A DNA stretch of 64,000 nucleotides from Thetidibacter halocola (GTDB taxonomy: Bacteria > Pseudomonadota > Alphaproteobacteria > Rhodobacterales > Rhodobacteraceae). The stretch covers positions 496,001-560,000 of the forward strand of contig NZ_JAGTUU010000003.1 in assembly GCF_018224955.1 (NCBI RefSeq), in the 5' to 3' direction. Numbering within the stretch: position 1 is the first letter of the stretch; every line of letters starts with the position of its first letter. Below the pieces are notes generated by a model, which searched no databases, was not told the origin of the DNA, and worked only from the letters and a program-made list of their open reading frames with translations. Below are positions 16,343 to 28,394 of the stretch, piece by piece. A program made the position numbers and the translations under genes.

Positions 16343-17977
16343 ATGAAATTTGAGTTTCTGGCGGGCTCCCGCCGATTGACGCGCGCGGCGGCGCTTGTGT
16401 TGGCGCTAACTGCTGCACAGGGCAGTCCGGTCGCGGCACAGGACGGGTTCTCTTTCACGGTTACTGCCTTCAAGCAGGCGGTCGCGGAATCGCTGGGGGA
16501 CAACCCGGAGGTGGCCGCCTTCTACCGCACCCGGGGGTTCGAACCGCTCTGGACCGGCGCCGACGACCTGTCGGCCGCCCGCCGCAGCGCCTTGTTCGAG
16601 ATCCTCGGCATGGCCGACGACCACGGCCTGCCGGCGCGCCGCTATGACGCCGAAGGGCTGATGGCACAGCTGGCCACCGCCCGCACCGGGCGAGAACGTG
16701 GCCTGGCGGAGATGGCGATGACGCGGACCTACCTGCTGTTCGCGCATGACCTGCAATCCGGCATTCTCGACCCCGGTACGCTGGATGCCGGGATCAAGCG
16801 CGTGCTGCCGCGCCGCCCCGATTCCGAACAGTTGGCCAAGCTGGACAACGGCGATCCCCGCGCCGTGATGCGCGCGCTGGTGCCCGCGACGGCGGAATAC
16901 TCGCGCCTGATGCGGGAAAAGCTGCTGCTGGAACACCGCATCGCCCATGGTGGCTGGGGCGACACCGTGCCCGCGGCCAAACTGGAACCGGGCGACAGCG
17001 GCCCCGCGGTCGTCGCGCTGCGTGACCGGCTGGTGCGCATGGGCCATCTCAAGCCGCACCTCGGCGCGTCCTACGATTCCCGCCTGACCGAGGCGGTCCG
17101 CCGCGTCCAGGAGGCGCATGGCCTCGAGCCCGACGGCGTCGCAGGCGCCTCGACCCTGCGGGCGATCAACACCGCCCCCGAGGAGCGGCTGCAATCCGTC
17201 ATCGTCGCGATGGAGCGCGAGCGCTGGCTGAACCTGCCCGAGGGCCGGGGCAAGCGGCACATCCTGGTGAACCTGGTGGATTTCCATGCCCGCATCATGG
17301 ATGACGACAAGCTGACCTTCGAGACCCGCTCGGTCATCGGGCACCAGGACCCGGACCGGCGCACGCCGGAATTCTCGGACCTGATGACGCACATGGTCAT
17401 CAACCCGTCCTGGTATGTGCCGCGCTCGATCATCGTCAAGGAATACCTGCCCATGCTGCGCAGCAACCCGGGCGCGGTCAGCCATCTCCAGATCATCGAC
17501 GCGCGCGGCCGCGTGGTCGGCCGGGGCAACGGCTTTGGCCAGTATTCGGCCAGTTCCTTCCCCTTCTCGATGCGCCAGCCGCCGGGGCCGAAGAACGCGT
17601 TGGGGTCGGTCAAGTTCATGTTCCCCAACCAGTACAACATCTACCTGCACGACACGCCCTCGCAGCACCTGTTCAAGGAAGAGGTGCGCACCTACAGCCA
17701 TGGCTGCATCCGGCTGGATGATCCGCATGACTTCGCCTATGCGCTGCTCGCCCGGCAGACCGATGACCCGCAGGGGCTGTTCCACCGCATCCTGAACACC
17801 GGGGCCGAAACCCGCGTCAATCTGGAACAGCCGGTCCCGGTGCACCTGATCTACCGCACCGCCTTCACCCAGGCGAAGGGGCCGGTGAACTACCGCGCCG
17901 ATGTCTATGGCAGGGACGCGCTGATCTGGCAGGCGCTGGCGCGGCAGGGGGTGGCCCTGCGCGCAGGACGCAGCTAA
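16343..17977 (+). CDS. L,D-transpeptidase, YcbB type
   Basis: 544 residues. A signal peptide ends near SPVAAQ-DG. Residues about 40-210 form the scaffold domain; a peptidoglycan-binding segment follows (LEPGDSGPAVVALRDRLVRM, VRRVQEAHGLEPDGVAG). The YkuD catalytic domain ends with SHGCIRLDDP, with H453 and nucleophile C455. It forms 3-3 cross-links in the periplasm. The usual YcbB insertion (capping loop) is present around HLQIIDARG-VVGRGNGFG. 59 bases separate it from lpxD, so co-transcription is possible. Confidence 0.92.
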   Translation: MKFEFLAGSRRLTRAAALVLALTAAQGSPVAAQDGFSFTVTAFKQAVAESLGDNPEVAAFYRTRGFEPLWTGADDLSAARRSALFEILGMADDHGLPARRYDAEGLMAQLATARTGRERGLAEMAMTRTYLLFAHDLQSGILDPGTLDAGIKRVLPRRPDSEQLAKLDNGDPRAVMRALVPATAEYSRLMREKLLLEHRIAHGGWGDTVPAAKLEPGDSGPAVVALRDRLVRMGHLKPHLGASYDSRLTEAVRRVQEAHGLEPDGVAGASTLRAINTAPEERLQSVIVAMERERWLNLPEGRGKRHILVNLVDFHARIMDDDKLTFETRSVIGHQDPDRRTPEFSDLMTHMVINPSWYVPRSIIVKEYLPMLRSNPGAVSHLQIIDARGRVVGRGNGFGQYSASSFPFSMRQPPGPKNALGSVKFMFPNQYNIYLHDTPSQHLFKEEVRTYSHGCIRLDDPHDFAYALLARQTDDPQGLFHRILNTGAETRVNLEQPVPVHLIYRTAFTQAKGPVNYRADVYGRDALIWQALARQGVALRAGRS

Positions 17978-18036
17978 ACCGGCGGCAACACCGGACGGGG
18001 GCGGCGCGCCCCCGCACCGCTGCACCGGAGGCCGCC

Positions 18037-19143
18037 ATGTCTGACACCCGACCGACCTACAGCCTGGCTGAGATCGCGGCCTCGCTTGGCCTGACCGCCG
18101 TGGGCGATACCGCTCTGCGGGTGTCTGGCGTGGCGGAGCCGGCCCTGGCCGGGCCCGATCAGATCGCGCTGGCGATGAAGCCCGACTATGCCGCCGCCCT
18201 GTCGCAGGGACAGGCCCGCGCCGCGATGCTTTGGGACGGGGCCGACTGGAAATCCTATGGTTTGAAGGGCGCGATCCTGTCGCCGCGGCCGCGCCACGCG
18301 CTGTCGGGCCTGTCGGCGATGATGGATCCGGGGCAAGGTTATGCGCCGGGTATTCACCCCTCGGCCATCGTCGAGGATGGCGCCGTCCTGGGCGAGGACG
18401 TCAGCGTCGGCCCCTTTGCCTACATCGCCGCGGGCGCGCGGGTCGGCGCGGGATCGGTGATCGCGGGCCATGTCCATGTCGGGCGCGACGTGACGCTGGG
18501 CGAGGGCGCGCTGATCCATGTCGGCGCTCGGCTCATGGCGGGTGTTACCGCCGGCGCACGGCTGATCGTGCAGCCGGGGGCGGTGATCGGCGGCGACGGC
18601 TATTCCTTTGTCACCCCCGAGGTCTCGGGCGTGGAACGCGCCCGCGCCAGCCTGGGCCGCGACACGGGCGCGGCGAGCCAGCCCTGGGCGCGCATCCACA
18701 GCCTCGGCGCAGTGACGCTGGGCGACGATGTCGAGGTCGGCGCGAACAGCACGATCGACCGTGGCACGGTGCGCGACACGATCGTGGGCAGCGGCACCAA
18801 GATCGACAGCCTTGTGCAGGTGGGCCACAACGTCGTGGTCGGGCGCGACGTGCTGCTGTGTGCGCAGGTGGGGCTGGCGGGCACCTCGACCATCGGCGAC
18901 GGGGCGGTGCTGGGCGGCAAGTCCGGCGTCAGCGACAACACAAACATCGGGGCTGGCGCGATCCTGGGCGGCGCCACCATCGCGTTGTCCAACGTGCCCC
19001 CGGGCCGCGTCATGCTGGGTTATCCGGCGATGAAGATGGACACGCAGATCGAGGTGACCAAGGGCTTGCGCCGCCTGCCGCGCCTGTTCCGCGAGGTGGC
19101 CGACCTCAAGGCCGCGATGGCCCGGCTGCGCGGGTCGGACTGA
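18037..19143 (+). CDS. lpxD: UDP-3-O-acylglucosamine N-acyltransferase (LpxD-like)
   Basis: 368 residues. The N-terminal LpxD domain (YSLAEIAASLGLTAVG, about residues 1-95) is followed by a left-handed beta helix of hexapeptide repeats. The helix contains VQVGHNVVVG, which aligns with catalytic His239 of E. coli LpxD. The second functional His (276 in E. coli, in an NGHMEI segment) appears replaced: the equivalent stretch reads SDNTNI. LpxD adds the N-linked hydroxyacyl chain in lipid A synthesis. Its neighbours are not bamA, fabZ and lpxA but an acyl carrier protein and a ketoacyl synthase, so it may be a specialised second copy. Confidence 0.85.
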   Translation: MSDTRPTYSLAEIAASLGLTAVGDTALRVSGVAEPALAGPDQIALAMKPDYAAALSQGQARAAMLWDGADWKSYGLKGAILSPRPRHALSGLSAMMDPGQGYAPGIHPSAIVEDGAVLGEDVSVGPFAYIAAGARVGAGSVIAGHVHVGRDVTLGEGALIHVGARLMAGVTAGARLIVQPGAVIGGDGYSFVTPEVSGVERARASLGRDTGAASQPWARIHSLGAVTLGDDVEVGANSTIDRGTVRDTIVGSGTKIDSLVQVGHNVVVGRDVLLCAQVGLAGTSTIGDGAVLGGKSGVSDNTNIGAGAILGGATIALSNVPPGRVMLGYPAMKMDTQIEVTKGLRRLPRLFREVADLKAAMARLRGSD

Positions 19144-19233
19144 GCCTCGCGCGCCGTCGGGTCACGGCGAATTTCCGTTTCAATTCGCCGTCGAAACGAC
19201 TAAATGCCCTGCAAATCGCAGCGGGATGGGAAC

Positions 19234-19500
19234 ATGACGATGGATGTCCGACGCAAGGTGATCGAGATCATCGCCGAACAGGCGATGCTGGAACCCTCCG
19301 ACGTGACGCTGGAGAGCACGCCGGAAAGCCTCGGGATCGACTCGCTCGGACTCGTCGAGGCGATCTTTGCCATTGAGGAAGCCTTTGACATCTCGATCCC
19401 CTTCAACGCGAACGATCCCACCGAATCCGATTTCGACATTTCCTCGGTGGCCAGCATCGTCGCTGGCATCGAAAAGCTGATCGCCGAGCAGAAGGGGTGA
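19234..19500 (+). CDS. Acyl carrier protein, specialised type
   Basis: 88 residues from ATG 19234 (ATG 19240 and 19204 are alternatives). The phosphopantetheine site is S37 in LGIDSLGLVEAIFAIEEAF. The body is strongly acidic, as for ACPs, with a long loop 3 (NANDPTESDFDISSVAS). The classic housekeeping acpP lies beside fabF and fabG; this one instead lies between lpxD and a ketoacyl synthase whose GTG overlaps the ACP stop (GTGA), so it most likely serves that synthase. Confidence 0.9.
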   Translation: MTMDVRRKVIEIIAEQAMLEPSDVTLESTPESLGIDSLGLVEAIFAIEEAFDISIPFNANDPTESDFDISSVASIVAGIEKLIAEQKG

Positions 19501-20705
19501 GGCGTGTCGTCATCACGGGGGCGGGCACGATCAACCCGCTCGGCCAGTCGGTGCCGCAAACGCTTGCCGCGATGCGTGAGGGGCGCTGCGGCATCGGCCC
19601 GCTGCAGTTCCGCGATGTCGAGCGTCTCGCCGTCAAGATCGGCGCGCAGGTTCAGGGTTACGATCCCGAGGCGGTGTTCAACCGCCAGCAACTGGCGCTG
19701 TATGACCGGTTCACGCAATTCGCCCTGATCGCCGCGCGCGAGGCGCTGGCACTGTCGGGGCTGGAGTTCACGGGCGCACTGGCCGACCGGTCGGGCGTGG
19801 TGCTGGGCACCTCGGGCGGTGGGTTGACCACGCAGGACGAGAATTACCGGGCCGTCTACGAGGAAGGGAAGAACCGGGTTCACCCCTTTGTCGTGCCCAA
19901 GCTGATGAACAACGCCGCCGCCAGCCATGTGAGCATGGAGTTCAACCTGCGCGGCCCCAGCTTTACCGTCGCGACCGCCTGCGCGTCATCCAACCATGCG
20001 ATGGGCCAGGCCTTCCAGATGGTGCGCTCTGGCCTCTGCACCGCGATGGTGACGGGCGGAACAGAGGCGATGCTGTGCTTTGGCGGGGTCAAGGCCTGGG
20101 AGGGGCTGCGAGTCATGTCCAAGGACGCCTGCCGCCCGTTCAGCGCCACGCGCAACGGCATGGTGCAGGGCGAGGGTGGCGGTGTCTTTGTCTTCGAGGA
20201 TTACGAGCACGCCAAGGCGCGTGGCGCCGAAATCCTGGCAGAGGTGCTGGGTTTCGCCATGACCTCGGATGCGGCGGACATCGTCATGCCGTCGAAACAG
20301 GGCGCGGCGCGGGCCATTGCAGGCGCGCTGAAGGATGGCGGCATCGCGAAGGAGCGCGTCGGTTACATCAATGCGCATGGCACCGGCACGGCGGCCAATG
20401 ACAAGACCGAATGCGCGGCGGTGGCCGACGTGTTCGGGCGGCATGCGGACCGGCTGATGATCTCCTCGACCAAGTCGATGCATGGCCACCTGATCGGCGG
20501 CACCGGGGCGGTCGAGCTTCTGGCCTGCATCATGGCGCTGCGCGACGGGGTGATCGCGCCGACCATCGGCTATGAAGAGCCCGACCCGGAATGCGCGCTG
20601 GACGTGGTGCCGAACGAGGCGCGCGAAGCGAGCGTGGACGTGGTGCTGTCCAACGCCTTTGCCTTTGGCGGGCTGAACGCGGTTCTGGCGCTGGGACGGG
20701 TTTAG
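19497..20705 (+). CDS. Beta-ketoacyl-ACP synthase II family
   Basis: 402 residues from GTG 19497, overlapping the ACP stop by four bases. Catalytic triad of the FabF type: nucleophile C162 in TVATACASSNHAMG, His in INAHGTGTAANDKTE, and His in STKSMHGHLIGGTGAVE. It would elongate an acyl chain carried by the upstream ACP. Together with LpxD this suggests a dedicated acyl supply for an envelope lipid; this is inference from order and coupling. Housekeeping FabF activity cannot be excluded. Confidence 0.9.
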   Translation: MRRVVITGAGTINPLGQSVPQTLAAMREGRCGIGPLQFRDVERLAVKIGAQVQGYDPEAVFNRQQLALYDRFTQFALIAAREALALSGLEFTGALADRSGVVLGTSGGGLTTQDENYRAVYEEGKNRVHPFVVPKLMNNAAASHVSMEFNLRGPSFTVATACASSNHAMGQAFQMVRSGLCTAMVTGGTEAMLCFGGVKAWEGLRVMSKDACRPFSATRNGMVQGEGGGVFVFEDYEHAKARGAEILAEVLGFAMTSDAADIVMPSKQGAARAIAGALKDGGIAKERVGYINAHGTGTAANDKTECAAVADVFGRHADRLMISSTKSMHGHLIGGTGAVELLACIMALRDGVIAPTIGYEEPDPECALDVVPNEAREASVDVVLSNAFAFGGLNAVLALGRV

Positions 20706-20766
20706 GGGGCTCTGCCCCCTCGGCCCTTGCGGGCCTCACCCCCGGAGTTTTTCGGGCAAGATGAAG
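20705..20766 (+). repeat. GC-rich intergenic repeat, copy 1
   Basis: Hairpin GGGGGC-TCT-GCCCCC, then GGCCC-TTGC-GGGCC, then CCCCCGGAGTTTTTCGGG and CAAGATGAAG. A related copy with the same order lies at 57590-57646 and a shorter relative at 43209-43256. It follows the ketoacyl synthase stop directly. Confidence 0.7.
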
Positions 20767-20775
20767 AGGGACAGG

Positions 20776-21984
20776 GTGCGCGAACGCTATGACGTGGTGA
20801 TCGTGGGCGGGGCGGCGATCGGATCGGCCGTGGCCTGGGCGCTGATGGAGTGTGCAGGCTTTGGCGGGTCGGTGGCGATCGTCGAACGCGACATGGGGTT
20901 CGCGCAGGCGTCCACCGCGCTGTCCGCCGCCTCGATCCGGACGCAGTTCTCCAATCCCGTGAACGTGAAGATCAGTCAATATGGTCTTGAGGTCATTCGT
21001 TCCTTCCCGGAATTGACAGCGGTGGACGGGGTGCCAGGGCCGGACCTGGCGCTGGTCGAGGGCGGTTACCTGACGCTGGCGGGGACGCGGTCGCAGGCGC
21101 AGGTGCTGCGCGAGAACCATGCCGCGCAGATGGCCTGCGGGGCGGATGTCGTCCTGATGACACCTGAGGAGATGGCGCAGGCCTTTCCGCATCTGCGGGT
21201 GGACGACCTGCTGCTTGGTGCCTGGGGACACAGCGGCGAGGGCTGGTTTGACAATGTCGGGCTGATGACAGGCCTGCGCAACCGGGCGCGATCTCGCGGA
21301 GCGGATCTGCTTCGCGACACGGTGACGGGGATGGAGCGGGATGGCGGGCGCGTGACGGGGGTGCGGCTGGCCTCCGGAGCGCGGGTCGGTTGCGGCTGGC
21401 TGGTCAATGCGGCGGGACCGCGGGCGGCGCAGGTGGCGGGCATGGCGGGACTGTCCCTGCCGGTCGAGCCGCGCAAGCGCACTGTCTTTGTCTTTGACTG
21501 TGCCGCCAGCCCGCAGGGCAGCGCGCGGGTCAAGGGCGGCTGTTTGCCGTTGATGATCGACCCAAGCGGCGTCTATGTGCGGCCCGAGGGGCGCTATTTC
21601 CTGGCCGGCGCCACGCCCGATCCCGACCCGGCGGTGGACCCCGACGATTTCGAGCCGCGCCATGCCGAGTTCGAGGAGATCGTCTGGCCGGTCCTCGCCG
21701 CGCGCTCCGCCGCCTTCGAGGCGATCAAGCCGGTGCGCATGTGGGCCGGGCACTACGCCTGGAACACGCTGGATCAGAACATGATCCTCGGACCGCATCC
21801 GGACCTGCCGAATTTCCTGTTCGCCAACGGCTTTTCCGGCCACGGGCTGCAGCAGGCGCCGGCCGTGGGCCGCGGCCTGGCCGAATGGATCGCCCACGGG
21901 GAATTCCGCGCGCTCGACCTGTCGGATTTCGGCTATGACCGGGTGCTTGAAAACAGGCCTAATCCTGAGCGCGCGGTGATCTGA
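20776..21984 (+). CDS. FAD-dependent oxidoreductase, DAO family
   Basis: 402 residues from GTG 20776. I prefer this start because AGAGGGA precedes it and the in-frame ATG 20761 belongs to the repeat. The N-terminal dinucleotide site is YDVVIVGGAAIGSAVAWAL; the DAO-type C terminus has NFLFANGFSGHGLQQAPAVG. STALSAASIRTQFSNP is typical of sarcosine/dimethylglycine-oxidase-like enzymes (FOXRED1 type). The substrate, probably an N-methyl or D-amino compound, is not determined. No transporter or partner subunit is adjacent. Confidence 0.88.
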   Translation: MRERYDVVIVGGAAIGSAVAWALMECAGFGGSVAIVERDMGFAQASTALSAASIRTQFSNPVNVKISQYGLEVIRSFPELTAVDGVPGPDLALVEGGYLTLAGTRSQAQVLRENHAAQMACGADVVLMTPEEMAQAFPHLRVDDLLLGAWGHSGEGWFDNVGLMTGLRNRARSRGADLLRDTVTGMERDGGRVTGVRLASGARVGCGWLVNAAGPRAAQVAGMAGLSLPVEPRKRTVFVFDCAASPQGSARVKGGCLPLMIDPSGVYVRPEGRYFLAGATPDPDPAVDPDDFEPRHAEFEEIVWPVLAARSAAFEAIKPVRMWAGHYAWNTLDQNMILGPHPDLPNFLFANGFSGHGLQQAPAVGRGLAEWIAHGEFRALDLSDFGYDRVLENRPNPERAVI

Positions 21985-23676
<1,692 letters not shown>

Positions 23677-24573
23677 GTGGACGTCCTTCGCGCCATATCG
23701 CTGATGATCCTGTCCATGGCCTTGCTGGCCGGGGCGGACGCGTTCTTCAAGCTGGCGACCAACGCCGCGCCCATCGGGCAGGTCATGACCCTGGTCAGCA
23801 TCGGCGGCACGGCGCTGTTCGTGGCGCTGGCGGCCATGCGGGGCGTGTCTCTGCTGGGGCGGGACGCGCTGCACCCGATGGTGCTGCTGCGCAACCTCTG
23901 CGAGGTGGTGGGCGCGGTGGGCATGGTGACGGGGCTGAAATACATCTCGCTGCCGGTCTTTGCCGCGATCATCCAGACCGGGCCGCTGATCGTCGTGCTG
24001 GGGGCGGCGATCTTTCTCAAGGAGCAGGTGGGCTGGCGCCGCTGGGCCGCCGTCGCGGTGGGCATCGTCGGCATGCTGATCGTGATCCGGCCCTTCGGCG
24101 CGGGCTTTACCGGGTATGAGCTCTGGGCCGTTCTGGGCATCGCCGCGCTGTCGGCACGCGACCTGGTGACGCGCCTGTCGCCACCGCATATTCCTGCGCT
24201 GGCCATTTCGACCTGGGGATTTGGCATCACGCTGGTCCCGGGCCTCGCGCTCTGGGCCTTTGCGTCGGAGCCGTCCAGCTATGCGCCCGACGCGCTCTGG
24301 CCGATCCTCGGCGCGGTAATCGTGACGACCAGCGGATACCTCGCGATCACCACGGCGATGCGGCTGGCCCCGGCCTCGATCGTCTCGCCCTTCCGTTACA
24401 CGCGGCTGATCTTCACCACCGCGCTGGGGATCCTGATCTTTGGCGACCGGCCCGATGGCTGGACGCTGGTCGGGGCGGCGCTGATCCTTGCGGCGGGGCT
24501 TTACTCGTTCCTGAGGGAACGCAGGCTGGCGAAAGAAGCGTTAGCGCAAACCCAAGCAGGCTTGGCGTGTTAG
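23677..24573 (+). CDS. EamA/DMT-family inner-membrane transporter
   Basis: 298 residues from GTG 23677, immediately after the pgm TGA, so probably translated by reinitiation. Ten hydrophobic segments in two EamA halves are visible, including VVGAVGMVTGLKYISLPVFA and the second-half YTRLIFTTALGILIFGDRP. It is a drug/metabolite transporter superfamily exporter with unknown substrate. The context (pgm, eno) gives no clue. Its stop codon lies inside the palindrome upstream of eno. Confidence 0.88.
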   Translation: MDVLRAISLMILSMALLAGADAFFKLATNAAPIGQVMTLVSIGGTALFVALAAMRGVSLLGRDALHPMVLLRNLCEVVGAVGMVTGLKYISLPVFAAIIQTGPLIVVLGAAIFLKEQVGWRRWAAVAVGIVGMLIVIRPFGAGFTGYELWAVLGIAALSARDLVTRLSPPHIPALAISTWGFGITLVPGLALWAFASEPSSYAPDALWPILGAVIVTTSGYLAITTAMRLAPASIVSPFRYTRLIFTTALGILIFGDRPDGWTLVGAALILAAGLYSFLRERRLAKEALAQTQAGLAC

Positions 24574-24581
24574 CGATAACA
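24568..24581. promoter_or_regulatory. LacI-type operator upstream of eno (CceR-like)
   Basis: TGTTAGCGATAACA, 66 bases before eno. It shares the pattern TGTTANCGNTAACA with the site upstream of gap (54722-54735). As I recall, it resembles the CceR motif described in Rhodobacter. Confidence 0.6.
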
Positions 24582-24643
24582 TCCGCGTTTACAACGCGCC
24601 TTGCGTCTGCGATAGGTCGCGCAACCAAGTTTGAGGGATTTGA

Positions 24644-25921
<1,278 letters not shown>

Positions 25922-25928
25922 TGCATCG

Positions 25929-25961
25929 AAGGCGTCCGAACCATGGGTACGGGCGCCTTTT
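25929..25961 (+). terminator. Terminator of eno
   Basis: AAGGCGTCCG pairs with CGGGCGCCTT (one G-T) around an 11-base loop and ends in TTTT. Confidence 0.85.
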
Positions 25962-26091
25962 CTTGCCGATCTGGAAAGGTCCGGATCGGTCCAAATGTTT
26001 CGCGCGCGAAACATTCCGTCTATTTTTAATCGCTATTTCAAGAGTTTGTTAACCGAACCAAGATCCGACAAGGTGCGACCGTGGGCGGCTT

Positions 26092-27054
26092 TCACCCTTC
26101 CAGGATCTCGCTCAGATGCACCGCGCAGCCGGTCAGGGCCGCGTAATCGTCATCGACCATCCAGACCGGGAACTGGTCCATGAAGGGGCCGAACCGCCCC
26201 TTGTCGCGGAAGGCCTCGGCAAAGCCCAGCTTCTGCAGGTGCGGTGCGAAGTGGCGGACGACTCCGCCGACGAGGAAGACGCCGCCAAAGGGCAGAGTGA
26301 TCAACGCGAGGTTTCCCGCGTAACGCCCCATGAACCGGACGAAAAGTCGCGCGGCACGGGTCGCGCGGGGCTCGCCCGCCTCGAAGGCGGCAAAGATCGC
26401 GTCGGCGGGCAAGGTCAGGTCCTTGCCGTCCTGCAGTGCGAGGAAGCGGTGAATGTGTTCCAGACCACGGCCCGACAGGACCTCTTCCAGCCCGGGCGTG
26501 CCATGCCCCTCGGCCAGCCAGTGCAGCAGGCGCAGTTCCTCATCGGTCTGCACGGGGATCGAGATATGCCCTGCCTCGGCCGGCGGCACGATGGTCAACC
26601 CGCGCGAGCGATAGACCGCCACGGCGTTTAGCCCCGTGCCCACGTTCACCACCAACCGCGCGGCCTCGGGCCCGGCATGATCGGCGGGCAGGATCGTGCG
26701 CAGGTTCTCGCGCGCGACATGCCCCACGGCAAAGCCTTGCGCCTGCAGGTCGTTCAGCACGGCGACCGTGGCGGCGCCGGTGGCCTGCGCAAGGCTCGGC
26801 GCGGCGATGTGCCAGTCGAGGTTGGTCAGCTTGCCGACCCCGTCCTTGACCGGCCCGGCCATGTCGACGCAGACCGCGCGGGGCTGCGCGCCCAGTTCCT
26901 TGAGATAGGATTGCAGGATCGGCTCGATTCCCGGGTGGTCGGCGTTGCGGTAGCGGCGGATCGTGTCGGCCTGCACCGCGCGCCCCCGCGCCAGCGCGAC
27001 GCGCGTGTTGGTTCCGCCGATATCGGCGACGACGGCGAGAACGGGATCGGACAT
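26092..27054 (-). CDS. glk: Glucokinase
   Basis: 320 residues, Glk (COG0837) type rather than ROK. Phosphate-1 motif VADIGGTNTRVALARG, sugar contacts around LTNLDWHIA and VLNDLQAQGFAV, phosphate-2 motif VVNVGTGLNAVAVY, EAGHISIP, and GGVFLVGGVV. It phosphorylates the glucose released by the alpha- and beta-glucosidases of this locus. It is the last gene of the minus-strand run lacI-type regulator, GH1, glk; 13 bases separate it from the GH1 gene. Confidence 0.93.
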   Translation of the reverse strand: MSDPVLAVVADIGGTNTRVALARGRAVQADTIRRYRNADHPGIEPILQSYLKELGAQPRAVCVDMAGPVKDGVGKLTNLDWHIAAPSLAQATGAATVAVLNDLQAQGFAVGHVARENLRTILPADHAGPEAARLVVNVGTGLNAVAVYRSRGLTIVPPAEAGHISIPVQTDEELRLLHWLAEGHGTPGLEEVLSGRGLEHIHRFLALQDGKDLTLPADAIFAAFEAGEPRATRAARLFVRFMGRYAGNLALITLPFGGVFLVGGVVRHFAPHLQKLGFAEAFRDKGRFGPFMDQFPVWMVDDDYAALTGCAVHLSEILEG

Positions 27055-27067
27055 GGGGGCCTCCGTT

Positions 27068-28387
27068 TCAGACGGTCAGGGCGGACTTAAGCGCGTGGTA
27101 GGACGCCTTGGGCGTGCGTTCAAGGCTGTCGAAATCCACGTGCACCAGCCCAAAGCGTTTCTCGTAGCCCAGCGCCCATTCGTAATTGTCCAGCAGCGAC
27201 CACAGGAAGTAACCCTGCACCGGCACACCGGCCGCGATGGCGCGCAGAACGGCGTCAAGGTGCGCCTCGACATAGGCGATGCGCTGGGGGTCGTTCACCG
27301 CGCCGTCCTGCACGCTGTCGGGATTGGCCATGCCGTTTTCCGTAATGAACAGCGGCAGGACGCCGGTATAATCACGTGCCGTGCGTACGAGGAAATCGTG
27401 CAGCCCGTCGGGGTAGACTTCCCATTCCATCTGGGTCTTGGGCAACGGGCCCTCGACCTCGCGCAGGGCGGGCCAGGGGCCGTCGGCGGGGGCGATCAGC
27501 TTGCGCGTGTAATAGTTGATGCCGCACCAGTCGACCGGGCTCTGGATCTTGGCGAAATCGTCCTGCCAGCGGTCGGGCATGTGCGGCTCCAACCCGGCCA
27601 GTGCCGCTGCGGGGTATTCGCCGCGAAACACCGCGGACAGGAACCAAGTGTTGTAATAGGCGTCCATCAGCGCGGCCTTTTCGGCGGCCTCGGGGCTGTC
27701 ATCGGCGGGGGCGGCCCATTCCATGTTGAACACCGCGCCGAGGTTGTTCATTCCGAGGTCGCGCATCACCTGGATCGCGGTACCATGCGCCAGCAGGACG
27801 TGGTGCATGGCGCGGGCGGTGGCGCGGATGTCGCGCAGGCCGGGCGCGTGAAGCCCCATGAAATGGCTCAGCCAGGCGACGCACCAGGGCTCGTTGATGG
27901 GCGCGGCGGAATACATCCGGTCGCCGATCCGGCCCATGATCGTCTGGGTGAAATCCGCGAACCAGCCCGCGATGTCGCGGTTGCGCCAGCCGCCCTTGTC
28001 GGCCAGCGCCGAGGGCAGTTCCCAGTGATAGAGGGTGACACAGGGTTTCAGCCCGCGCTCCAGCATGGCGTCCGTGAGCCGGTCGTAGAAATCCAGCCCC
28101 TCGGGGTTGACCGTTCGCCCGTCGGGCATGACCCGCGCCCAGCTGGTGGAAAAGCGGTAGCAGTCGAACCCGGCCGCCGCCACCAGGTCGAGGTCTTCCT
28201 CGAAGCGGTGGTAATGGTCGCAGGCCCGGTCGCCGTTTTCCGCCCGCACCACGTTGCCGGGGGTGGCTGCGAAATCGTCCCAGTGGGTGCGGCCCGCACC
28301 GCCAAAGGCGTGGCCCTCGATCTGGTAGCTCGAGGTGGCAGCACCAAAGAGGAAGCCGGGCGGAAAGTCCTGTCGGGTCTGTTTCAT
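27068..28387 (-). CDS. GH1 beta-glucosidase
   Basis: 439 residues. GH1 markers: FLFGAATSSYQIEGHAFGG, acid/base Glu in INEPWCVAW, nucleophile Glu in LPLFITENGMANPD, and the late WSLLDNYEWALGYEKRFGLV. No signal peptide, so it hydrolyses imported beta-glucosides in the cytosol. It sits 7 bases behind the LacI-type regulator and opposite an alpha-glucoside operon. Rhizobial agl loci as I recall them lack this gene, so the regulon may serve both anomers. Confidence 0.94.
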   Translation of the reverse strand: MKQTRQDFPPGFLFGAATSSYQIEGHAFGGAGRTHWDDFAATPGNVVRAENGDRACDHYHRFEEDLDLVAAAGFDCYRFSTSWARVMPDGRTVNPEGLDFYDRLTDAMLERGLKPCVTLYHWELPSALADKGGWRNRDIAGWFADFTQTIMGRIGDRMYSAAPINEPWCVAWLSHFMGLHAPGLRDIRATARAMHHVLLAHGTAIQVMRDLGMNNLGAVFNMEWAAPADDSPEAAEKAALMDAYYNTWFLSAVFRGEYPAAALAGLEPHMPDRWQDDFAKIQSPVDWCGINYYTRKLIAPADGPWPALREVEGPLPKTQMEWEVYPDGLHDFLVRTARDYTGVLPLFITENGMANPDSVQDGAVNDPQRIAYVEAHLDAVLRAIAAGVPVQGYFLWSLLDNYEWALGYEKRFGLVHVDFDSLERTPKASYHALKSALTV

Positions 28388-28394
28388 GGTGTCC

